Source of the DNA: Mesorhabditis belari | Lineage: Eukaryota; Nematoda; Chromadorea; Rhabditida; Rhabditidae | Assembly (NCBI GenBank): GCA_958450365.1 | Contig: CAUEEP010000066.1 | Coordinates: 124,001 to 188,000, forward strand | Direction: 5' to 3' | Length of the DNA: 64,000 nt | Shown: piece after piece, positions 43,066 to 52,373 of the stretch | Numbering within the stretch: the first letter of the stretch is position 1 | Layout of the letters: every line of letters begins with the position of its first letter | Translations under genes and position numbers: made by a program | Notes under the pieces: model-generated | What the model saw: the letters and a program-made list of their open reading frames with translations, nothing else | What the model was told of the DNA's origin: nothing | The model's database searches: none

Positions 43066-43383
43066 CTCTAGCAAGTTAATGTAACGGTACATTACTTGCT
43101 TGATTACTTGTCAGTCATCAGTCACTATAATGATCTAGATCAAGCACTAACACTTTCCAGCCTTATCGATTCCATTACTGTACCAATACTGACTCTGTTT
43201 CCAGTATACTGTTCTTAGTTCTTTATCTTTTCTAGAAAATCGCAAGTCAGTCTCTGTGCCGTTAGCCCTATCTGTCTAAGAGAAAATATTTCTCAAACAA
43301 GTGCTGAGCTAAGCAAAAACAAGTGCTGAGCTTTTAAGTTATCAATAATGAAGAAAAATCTCGCGTAGAATAGCAAAAATCTG

Positions 43384-43462
43384 ATGGAGATGGAGATGGA
43401 GATCTCCATCTCCATCTCCATCACCATCTCCATCTCCATCTCCGTCTCCATCTCCATTTTCC
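43384..43462. repeat. inverted hexamer array (ATGGAG)n/(CTCCAT)n
   Basis: GATGGAGATGGAGATGGAG runs directly into ATCTCCATCTCCATCTCCAT, so the two halves are exact complements meeting at GAGATCTC. The right half is longer, with CACC and GTC variants. It can form a perfect hairpin. Confidence 0.93.
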
Positions 43463-44040
43463 CATCAATTCCTTGTCCTAACACTTTCCCTTGGCTTTGT
43501 TTTCCACAAAAATCGACCCATTTCTGTTTAAACCTTTTCCTATCAGTAAAGTAGTAAAACTGTCTGTGGGGGGAAAGAGGTTGAGGAAAGGAAAGGCTAA
43601 GGAAGGAGAGACTTCAATATTTAGCCTCTCCTTCTCTCTGCCTACTTCTCTCAAATTTTATTATATACTTTTCTATTATAATTTTCAACCCAAAACTCCC
43701 CAAATTTGATACGAATCGACGGAGAATTTAATTCTCTATAAAATGATAATATTGCTGTCATAGATTAAATGGTTACTTTACTAGAAAAGTTGCTAAAAAC
43801 TAGTTTGCTAAAAACTCTCATTCCTAATCGACTAAAAAAATCGATAGTCTAGCTTTTTTTTCATTTTCTCTCAAAGATCTCTAAAGATCAGGGTTAAAAA
43901 GAAAGAAAAAAAGACGTTTAAAGGATTGGATTTGAAGAGAAAAGTGAATAGAAAGGAAAAAAAGAGAGCTGTTCAGTGATGGACAGATTTGCAAAAAAAA
44001 ATCCAGCTTTTTCTGTCTACTTATTAGCCATGTACTTTGT
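43463..44040. other. no recognisable gene
   Basis: AT-rich. GTCGATAGTCTAGCTTTTTT-like sequence near 43838-43860 recurs at 61318-61340, a short dispersed repeat. No exon is supported. Confidence 0.45.
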
Positions 44041-44124
44041 GCTTAAATCTCTCACCTTCTAGTGCACTGAGTTCCATTTTTCTTGCGAAATAAGCATTCA
44101 TTGCTCTAGAAAGTATGTGTTTAC
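44041..44124. repeat. short palindromic hairpin family, copy 2
   Basis: ACCTTCTAGTGCACTGAG at the left is mirrored by CATTGCTCTAGAAAGTATGT before GTTTACG, around CTTGCGAAATAAG. Arms are more diverged than in copy 1. Confidence 0.65.
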
Positions 44125-44699
44125 GAATTAACACAAAGTACAGCAATAAGAGTAGCTTAAATAGCTGAAACAGGAACACACTCTTTCTAGCACTGAATTC
44201 TTTGTCTCTTGTGATTTTTTAATCATATTCTTATAAAGAATTCAATACAGAATCCATTTTACTATATTATTTTACTATAAAAACCATTTTACAGAGCCAT
44301 TTTACAGAACCATTTTACTAAAAAAAAAGCCGAAATTTTGAATTTGCTCGTTTTTGGATTTAAATTTGACGTATTTCTTTTAAAAGATGCGATTGTGTAA
44401 AAGGGAAAGAAAGGAAGAGAAAGAGGAGGAGGAAGAGGAAGAGGAAGAGAAAGAGGAAGAGGAAGAAGAAAGAGAAAGAGAATTGCTCAACGGGTGGTCG
44501 ATCGGTGAAAAAAAGAAGAGAAATGGGGAAAAGAGGAGATGACTTGTGATTGATTTCGATCGCGAGACTCCCTCTCCCATCCTTGGTCTCATCCTTGTTG
44601 CTGTTTTGTGAGACTGCTTGTATTTTAAACGATTTTCAACTAAAATCTACTTTGTTACTACTACTTTGTTCCTATTTTTTGAATCTTTTAATCATCAGG

Positions 44700-45080
44700 T
44701 TAGCTTAGCTCAGAAGTAAAGAAGTAAAGAAGTAAAGAAGTATGGAAGTAAAGAAGTAAAGAAGTAAAGAAAAAGTAGAGATCCAGTGACGAGATTGAAT
44801 CCTCTTTTGCTGACTTCGACAATTGTTCTAACCGCTATTCAATACCATAACTAGCTAAGAGAAAGAAGGAAAGAGAAGGGAAAGAAGAAAGAAAGAAGGG
44901 AAGAGAAGGAGAAGGGGAAGAAGTAAGGAAGAAAGAAGGGAAGAGAAGGAGAATGGGAAGAGGAAAGAAAGAAGGAAAGAGAAGGGAAAGAAGTAAGAAA
45001 GAAAGAAAGAGAAGGGGAAGAAGTAAGGAAGAAAGAAGGGAAGAGAAGGGGAAGAAGTAAGAAAGAAAGAAAGAAAGGCA
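44700..45080. repeat. AAGTAAAG array and GA-rich tract
   Basis: 44700-44772 holds about eight copies of GTAAAGAA. 44860-45078 is nearly pure A/G with GGGAAGAGAAGG and GAAGTAAGGAAGAAAG units. A tRNA-like relic lies between them. A smaller GAGGAA tract lies at 44400-44485. Confidence 0.9.
44780..44854 (-). other. tRNA-like relic
   Basis: On the minus strand, AATAGCGGTTAGAACAATTG resembles a D arm/A box and GAGGATTCAATCTCG a T arm with a we-weak B box. Acceptor ends do not pair well. It is a decayed copy of the tRNA-like type seen elsewhere in the window. Confidence 0.4.
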
Positions 45081-45522
45081 GGCTTTACTTCTTTACTACA
45101 AGACTGAAATGCTCTAAAGCTAAAGCTAAAGAAAAGGGATTTCAATGGTTTTTTCATGTTTAGGTTTGATTTTATAATAAAATAATATCAATCTAAACAA
45201 CAAGCAAGAATTAAACTAAAGCTTAGTTTAGTTTAGCTTAGAACGCTTGCCAAATATTGTAAACATTAATCATGAAAACGTCAAAAGATCAAAGGATTCT
45301 CTATCGTGAAAATTGAAGGAAGTGCAAAATAACAACCCAATTTTTTTTCAGTGTTCTTTCATGTTTTTCACTTTTTCAGGATTCTTTTCTTTTCTTTTTC
45401 TTTTCAAAAATAGTTTTATTATTTTCTAGATTTGAAGATTTCATGAATTTTTAAGTAAAAAAAGATGGATCATTTAGTTTAAAAGTAACAGTTTTATAAA
45501 AATTACTTTTTACTTACCGTAA

Positions 45523-45995
45523 ATACTACCCGACTGCCATAATGACGGTGCGGAGTGTTGTGTAGTCTAGCTTTGACAGTGCGGAGTGTTGTGTAGTCTA
45601 GCTTTGACAGTGCGGAGTGTTGTGTAGTCTAGCTTTGAACGAGTTTTTCTCGACACTGGTTTATGCTACAAAGCTCGCTTAGGTATCAAAAAATAGCTGA
45701 AATTCAGGGCTATTTTTTGATACCAAAGACATATTTTTTGAGAGTCCAGGCGCTTTGAAAAAAATGAAATACTAAAAAACTTTTGCGACTACGCGACTGT
45801 ACGAGGGGGGTGGGGTTCAAAAAATGCGTCTTTGGTATCAAAAAATAGCCCTGAATTTCAGCTATTTTTTGATACCTTAACGAGCATTGTACCATAAACC
45901 AGTGTCGAGAAAAACGCGTCCAAAGCTAGACTACACAGCACTCCGCACCGTCATTATGGGGCTGGGGTGCTATTACAGTATTTACGATAGGTAAA
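45523..45995. mobile_element. large inverted-repeat element with nested palindromes
   Basis: CTTACCGTAAATACTA at the left is mirrored by ACAGTATTTACGATAGGTAA at the right. Next in, CATAATGACGGTGCGGAGTG is mirrored by its complement, and the left side carries this GTGCGGAGTGTTGTGTAGTC segment three times in tandem. An inner palindrome GGTATCAAAAAATAGC occurs facing itself at about 45682 and 45834. Related to 14238-14502. No transposase. Confidence 0.88.
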
Positions 45996-46084
45996 GTTGA
46001 ATAGATTTATAAAATTACATGAATAAAATTTGAGTTTAGGGCCTATTTATTTCTTTCCACTAGACTTTTAACGAAAATATCTGT

Positions 46085-46690
46085 CGGTCCTTTTTTTGCC
46101 GTTGGCAATTTAAATTTTTTCATGTTTTTCTCAGCATCAATCCTTCTATTTTGACTATTTTGACAATTATTTGATGCAGAATAAAATTACGCGTCGAATG
46201 ATACCAAAATCAACTCAAAATATAATATCCATGCAAAGTTGTTGGCTAAAAATCTAAACCCCGCCGATTCTGGGCGGGACTTAAACTTTCTTTGTGCGGC
46301 CTCGTAATCGCTCGGCCTAAACAATTGCTGACAATGTGCGGCTTAAACAATTGCTTTGAAATTTTGTCTACAAGTAGAGAAAATCAGTTTGAAATTAGCA
46401 TTTTATAATTTGCTAATCTATTTGTAAACAAAATTTCAGAACAATTAGTCAAAAGACGGCTGAGAAAACGAAGGTGGGGGTTACGGTATCTGTCTGTCTT
46501 TCTGTCTGTCTTTCTGTCTGTCTGTCTGCCTTACTGTACGGGCATTTTTTTCAGCCGTATTTTGACCAATATTTCATTTTGCATGGATATCATATTTTGA
46601 GTTGATTTTGGTATCATTCGACGCGCAATTTGATTCTGCATCAAATAATAGTCAAAATCGAAGGGCTGCTGCTAAGAAAAGCACATAAAA
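46085..46690. mobile_element. fold-back element related to 50.57-50.92 kb
   Basis: The arms contain TTTTCTCAGCATCAATCCTT and its diverged complement, CGTCGAATGATACCAAAATC, and TATCCATGCAAAGTTGTTGG on the left. The right arm is interrupted by CTGTCTGTCTTT repeats near 46490-46530. The element at 50567-50922 is a shorter, better-matched relative. Confidence 0.8.
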
Positions 46691-47300
46691 TTCGAGTATT
46701 TAGGTAATTGACTCAAATCTTTACAATTCAGTCACCATTTTTGTGCCAATCAGTAAAGCCAAAAAGTATTTAATAATAGTTTTATTTTGAAAAAAACTAT
46801 CCCTCAAAGGCTTCTTTTTTTTCTTTTTTCTCATAACTTGTTTACTAGATCAATAAACTCTGAAAAATTTCCTTTTTTCGAAAAATTTTTCCAAAAAACC
46901 ACGTACACTCATTAAATATGAATGAGAAAAGAGACGGAAAAAGAAAAACTTTTTGAAGGATTGCTTTTAATATATCTTTGAGTTCGAGAAAAGTCGAAAA
47001 ATTTCAATCTTTCAATATTTCTCTGTTTTTAATTCACCAGATCGTCCTGTTTACACATCAAGCAAGCAAATTATCATTTTAGAACTTCCACTTGGGTAAT
47101 TGAATCAATTGAGTTCTCGGATCAACTACAGTATCGGAGGGGCACTTTTTTCGCTAACTTGCAGCTCATTTTTAGGCAGCTTCCACTTGTCAATTCGTAA
47201 AGTTTTAATAAGATTTAGATAGCTTAGAACGTCAGCTTTCAGAAAATATTAGTTTTGTCAAAAGTTATCAACATGAAACTTCTCTAAAATACTAAAAGAT
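46691..47300. other. AT-rich, no recognisable gene
   Basis: Low-complexity A/T sequence. Near 47200-47270 a stretch (AACGTCAGCTTTCAGAAA) is the approximate complement of sequence at 19430-19460, a short dispersed repeat that also borders the CT tract there. Confidence 0.45.
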
Positions 47301-47305
47301 CTCCT

Positions 47306-47332
47306 CACCCCCCCCCCTCGCTCCCCTCACCG

Positions 47333-47369
<37 letters not shown>

Positions 47370-47412
47370 ATCGCCCTCCCGCCCCCCTCATCGCCCTCCC
47401 GCCCTCCCCCGG
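47306..47412. repeat. poly-C tract
   Basis: A run of about 38 C is embedded in CCCCCTCATCGCCCTCCCGCC repeats. In an AT-rich genome this run is exceptional and its length is probably unreliable. Parallels the CT tract at 19.6 kb, which has similar flanking sequence. Confidence 0.9.
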
Positions 47413-47950
47413 TACTATAGTTGATCCTTGAGTTTACTTTGGTATGCCAAATAAAGCGCTTTTACGTTTTTTATAAGAAGCTATTGAATAATTGCTAGAT
47501 TTATGAAAATCTGAAAATTTTAGCAATTCAACTACTTCGGTATCTTTGACATCATTGACATGTTCTCTTGAATTTTGATTTGTAAAGACGAGATTTTGAA
47601 GCCCATTTTTTGAGTCATTTCTCTCTGTTTAACGTTCCTGGAAACGTTTAAATCCAAAGAACACCCTAGGGTCCAATTTTCGTCTCTTCTCAGTCAATCT
47701 TCTTCCATTTTTTCTTCTTCAATTCTCCATCCTTTAGTTGACTGGCTCGCTCGCTAAGCTAGCTTTTCAATTTTTAACCTTTTCTCTAGCTTTTTACTGT
47801 ATTTTGTGTTTGAAAATTGTAAACGCATCCCTTCTAGCGCACTGAATTCACTGAAAGTTTAGTTTTATGCACAATTTCAAGCATAAAGTACATCCATCAA
47901 CCAAAAAAAATCCGTTTTAATTCGTTCTTTGTAGTGTGTTTTTTTACTGC

Positions 47951-48056
47951 TCACAAACCCTTTCTAGCACATTGAATTCTTCATTTTCTCTCGAGAAATC
48001 AATAATTTCTTTGAGAAAAATGAAGAATTGAGTTCGCTAGAAGGATTGCGTTTACA
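47951..48056. repeat. short palindromic hairpin family, copy 3
   Basis: CACAAACCCTTTCTAGCACA at the left is mirrored by TCGCTAGAAGGATTGCGTTT at the right. The inner arms GAATTCTTCATTTTCTC and GAGAAAAATGAAGAATTGAG pair. A half copy (GTAAACGCATCCCTTCTAGC) is at 47818-47850. Confidence 0.8.
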
Positions 48057-48115
48057 TATAAGCGTAAAAGCACAAAAAAAATCACTTGGGCACTTGATTT
48101 TGAATTTGAATGAAT

Positions 48116-48211
48116 TTTATTTGATAATTGAATGTCAAATAAAAGATATTCAATTGACAACTGAATATCAATTAAAAGATATTCAATTGATAACTGAATA
48201 TCAATTAAAAG
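48116..48211. repeat. ATATTCAATTGATAACTG array, target of insertion
   Basis: Three copies of a roughly 33-bp unit (AAAAGATATTCAATTGATAA...CTGAATATCAATT). The same array resumes at 49784-49850, so the element 48212-49783 interrupted it. Confidence 0.85.
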
Positions 48212-49783
48212 GGGAGTGGGACAAATGCGACCTTTTGCGCACCCGGACATTTGCGCACCTGGCCCATTAGCACACCTTCTTTCGCGTTATATATGATAGA
48301 TATTATATTATAAGATAGATATTATATTATTCTCGGAAAAAGGTCGCAACTTTACAACTTTCGACCATTTACCGACGAAATCCTGGGTTGGCGCTTTAAA
48401 GTGTGGTAAAACTACCGTACCCCACTTAATTGGCGCGAAATTTTTTTCCTTTTTCGTTCATTTCATTTTATTCTTTTTGGGGAGTGGGACAAATGCGACC
48501 TTTTTTTCCGCACCTTGCCCATTAGCGCACCTTTTTCGTGTTTTAAAAAAGCTCTAAAAAGCTAATATTAACCAATTTCTATTCCAAAAGTTGTTTTTCT
48601 AGGTAATTTTAGGGCGTAGAATCGAAATTTTGACATAACATTTTGACATTTGTATGAATTCATGTGTTTTAATCTTAAATCTAGCGCACTTTATCTCAGG
48701 TCCTGAATAAAGTATCTATATATATGTTGTGTCCGATTTAGATTCAATCTAAATCGGACGTCCGATTTAGATTGAACTTATCGCGGACGTCCGATTTAGA
48801 TTACAGTCTATATCGGACGACTCAATCTAAATCGGACGTCTTATATAGATTGAACAATAATATAAACATGTTTAGTATATGTTCTTAAGCGTTTTCTGTA
48901 GTTTTCTGCATTTTCAAAGGTCTTTTATTGATTATTTCATAGTTGGGTTTTCTTTTCAGAAAAAGACAGTAACAGACCTTTGAAAAATGCAGAAAACTAC
49001 AGAAAACGCTTAAGAACATATATTAAACATGTTTATATTATTGTTCAATCCATATACACACGCCCGTTTTAGGTGGGGTTAAACGGAGGCCGGGGAAAAA
49101 AAAAAAAAAAGGGCGGGGGGGGGGGGGCCCGACCCGGGCCAACCCCGATTTAGATTCAATCTAAATCGGACGGAAATCTAAATCGGACACAACATATATA
49201 TATATATATAACAGAGCGTGTGGAACCAATTTGGAAGACAAAACGGCTAGGTCAAAGTATTTAGTTAAGATTAGCTGGATTACGGTATTCAGTCTAGATT
49301 AGGGTATTCAGTCTAAATCAAGGCATTCAGTCAGAATGAGCCGGATTACGGTATTCAGTCTAGATTAGGATATTCAGTCTAGATTAGGGTTATCAGTCTA
49401 GGGTCTAGGTATTTCCGCACTTAGCCCATTAGCGCACCTTTTTTCGCGTTTTAAAAAAGCTCTAAAAAGCTAATATTAACCAATTTCTATTCCAAAAGTT
49501 GTTTTTCTAGGTAATTTTAGGGCGTAGAATCGAAATTTTGACATAACAGAGCGTGTGGAACCAATTTGAAAGACAAAACGGCTAGATCAAATTACAGAAA
49601 ATCGATAAAGAAATTGTCGATTTTTCTCTTTGTATAATTCCGTCCGTTTGTTTCCACAAGCTCTGATATGTCAAAATTTCGATTCTACGCCCTAAAATTA
49701 CCTAGAAAAACAACTTTTGGAATAGAAATTGGTTAATATTAGCTTTTTAAAACGCGAAAAAAGGTCGCATTTGTCCCGCTCGC
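48212..49783. mobile_element. TIR element with 8-bp target duplication (hAT-like)
   Basis: Left end GGGAGTGGGACAAATGCGAC; the right end is its inverted copy with two differences. ATTAAAAG lies directly outside both ends (48204-48211 and 49784-49791), an 8-bp duplication as made by hAT-superfamily elements. A second copy of the left end at 48480-48545 starts a long arm (AGCTAATATTAACCAATTTC) whose complement is at about 49650-49750. No transposase is seen, so it is non-autonomous. A second inverted-repeat element lies inside. Confidence 0.82.
48733..49195. mobile_element. nested palindromic element, TGTCCGATTTAGATT ends
   Basis: The ends GTTGTGTCCGATTTAGATTC and its inverted copy face each other between TATATA tracts. 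GTCCGATTTAGATT words recur several times. An inner long arm (GTTCTTAAGCGTTTTCTGTA) pairs with 48965-49020. The right side contains an abrupt A-run, G-run and CCCGACCCGGGCC segment at 49085-49145 that breaks the symmetry. Confidence 0.8.
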
Positions 49784-49849
49784 ATTAAAAGATATTCAGT
49801 CAAAAGATATTCAATTGATAGCTGAATATCAATTAAACGATATTCAGTC

Positions 49850-50240
49850 ATCAAATTGTGTATTTTCTAAAAGAAAAGCTCATCCGTTCGCTCCATTTCC
49901 TTTTTCACTTTGTTATCAGCTTTGATTCGTCTTTTTTTGTGAAAAGGGGTAAACAGTGAGACTTTTTGCAGACACAATAGCGTCAATTCTCCAGAAATTC
50001 CCCAGAAAACCTTTTCTACATAGATAAACAAGTACATTTCATCAAAATTTTATTGAAAATCTTTTTAGGAACTTTTATTTTTAAGCATTGCATTGTTAAA
50101 GCCATTTCTTTTTTACTCTTTCAATCAACTTTTGACTGGTTTAGTTACGCAAATTGATCTTTACGAGTTGTGAGTCAGAAAAAGATCAAGCATCGCTTCT
50201 TATTGCAAAGTTAGGCTTTTGATTTGAAACAAAATCTTTG
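49850..50240. other. no recognisable gene
   Basis: AT-rich unique sequence between the hAT-like element and the next tandem array. No coding or repeat structure is visible. Confidence 0.45.
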
Positions 50241-50244
50241 GATA

Positions 50245-50440
50245 AATCTTGGCTTGGCTCAGGCTTGGCTAGGCTCAGGCTTGGCTAGGCTCAGGCTTGG
50301 CTAGGCTCAGGCTTGGCTAGGCTCAGGCTTGGCTTGGCTCAGGCTTGGCTTGGCTAGGCTCAGGCTTGGCTTGGCTCAGGCTTGGCTTGGCTCAGGCTTG
50401 GCTCAGGCTTGGCTTGGCTTGGCTTGGCTCAGGCTTGGAA
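50245..50440. repeat. GGCTTGGCTAGGCTCA array
   Basis: About 12 copies of GGCTCAGGCTTGGCTTGGCT/GGCTAGGCTCA words. The hexamers (GGCTCA, GGCTTG, GGCTAG) resemble diverged TTAGGC telomere units. Confidence 0.9.
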
Positions 50441-50566
50441 TTAGGAAATTCTATTGTTCTAAAATCCTATTGCTTTATCTAAAATGAATCTTTGCTTTAT
50501 TAGATCCTAGTTTTCCTTTAGATATTTAGAATACTGATGCTACTGGTTAGCCTTGTAAAAAAAACA

Positions 50567-50922
50567 TCTGTCTATCCTTTTTTCTTGACAATTTAAAGTT
50601 TTTCCTGTTTTTCTCAGCATCAATCCTACTATTTTGACTATTATTTGATGTAAAATCAAATTACGCATCGAATGATACCAAAATGAACTCAAAATATAAT
50701 ATCCATGCAAAGTTATGAGGCAAAAAGTTAAGTCCCGCTCATAATCGGCGGGGTTTAGGTTTTTAGCCAACAACTTTGCATAGATATTATATTTTGAGTT
50801 GATTTTGGTATCATTCGACGCGCAATTTTATTCTGCATCAAATAATAGTCAAAATAGTCAAAATAGAAGGATTGATGCTGAGAAAAACAGGAAAAACTTT
50901 AAATTGTCAAGAAAAATGATGA
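50567..50922. mobile_element. fold-back element related to 46.1-46.7 kb
   Basis: The arms of about 150 bp share TTTTCTTGACAATTTAAAGT, TCAGCATCAATCCTACTATT and TATAATATCCATGCAAAGTT with their complements, around a spacer with CGGCGGGG. No ORF of note. Confidence 0.88.
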
Positions 50923-51269
50923 AATTCGAATGTTTTCTTAACTCTTTATCTTAACTAAACCATTTCCCTTGTAGAGAGAATCGTTAATAGTTTGCGAGTT
51001 GTTTTTCAAGGTAAAGAAAGTGCAGATTGAAAGAGAATGGGAAAGGGGGGAAAGAGGAAAAAAGAATGGGAAAGGGCCACTCCGTCAATAGCTGTAATTG
51101 TAGCTTTTTGGGGAAAAGGGAGAAAAAGATGCCTTGTTTCTTTTTCTTTTTCTTTTTTTCCATTCCTCTCTCAGATTTATTCCCTGATTCGCCCATTGGA
51201 CACATTTTCCATTTTCCTTTCGTTTCCTGCAGAAATAAACAACCTGTACTGGTTTTTGTTTTAAAAATT

Positions 51270-51935
51270 AACTTTACTCAGGTTATTAGGTATTTTACTT
51301 TAGTTTATTAGGCTTCTAATTTACTTTACTCCAGTTTATTAGGCTTTTAATTTACTTTACTTTACTTTATTAAGCTTTACTTTGCTTTACTTTACTTTAT
51401 TAGGCTTTTACTTTACTTTACTTTAGTTTATTAGGCTTTTACGTCACTGTACTTTAATTTATTAGGCTTTTGCTTTACATTACTTTACTTTACTTTTGTT
51501 TATTGGGCTCTTAATTTACTTTACTTTACTTTATTAAGCTTTACTTTACTTTATTGGGCTTTTACTTTACATTACTTTTGTTTATTGGGCTTTTAATTTA
51601 TTTTACTTTAGTTTATTAAGCTTTACTTTACTCCAGTTTATTAGGCTTTACTTTATTTTAGGTTTACTTTAGTTTATTAGGCTTTTGCTTTACTTTTCTT
51701 TACTTTATTAGGCTTCTAATTTACTTTACTCCAGTTTATTAGGCTTTACTTTACTTTACTCCAGTTTATTAGGCTTTACTTTACTTTACTCCAGTTTATT
51801 AGGCTTTACTTTAGTTTAGGTTTACTTCAGTTTATTAAGCTTTACTTTGCTTTACTTTTGTTTATTAGACTTTTAATTTACTTTACTTTAGCTTATTAGG
51901 CTTTTAATTTACTTTACTTTAGTTTATTTACTTTT
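51270..51935. repeat. TTTACTTTAGTTTATTAGGC array
   Basis: About 25 irregular units of TTTACTTTACTTTAGTTTATTAGGCTTT, 18-35 bp each, with frequent partial duplications. The interval 50923-51269 before it holds only a purine-rich segment and no gene I can support. Confidence 0.92.
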
Positions 51936-52109
51936 CTATTCTATTCAATAACTCCCAAATCTTTAACTATTATTGTTAATTTTTGTTGTCCCAAATGATG
52001 CTTTCTATCTATTTCTCTATTTCTTTTATTCAAATCATTTAAAATCGATTACTTAAAACGATTTAGAACTTTATTTGGATGTTTCTTAATGGCTTAATGG
52101 AACCTGGAT

Positions 52110-52202
52110 CCTTTTTTGATAACCTGAATGCTTTTTTGATAACCTGAATCCTTTTTTGATAACCTGAATCCTTTTTTGATAACCTGAATCCTTTTTTGAT
52201 AT
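52110..52202. repeat. 20-bp CTTTTTTGATAACCTGAATC array
   Basis: Five nearly perfect copies shortly upstream of the first recognised sestrin exon. Confidence 0.95.
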
Positions 52203-52373
52203 TCGTAAAACCTTTATTAGCTTATTTTTGACTTAATTACTTGCTTGCTTTTCAATCTTTTTCTAGAGTTTATCTTTATGTTAAAAGCCAAAGAAAACTG
52301 TTAAATTTTGAACGAAATCTTTTCAAATTCTCTTCAAATTCAAAGAAATCATCTAAATTTTGCAAATTTTCAG

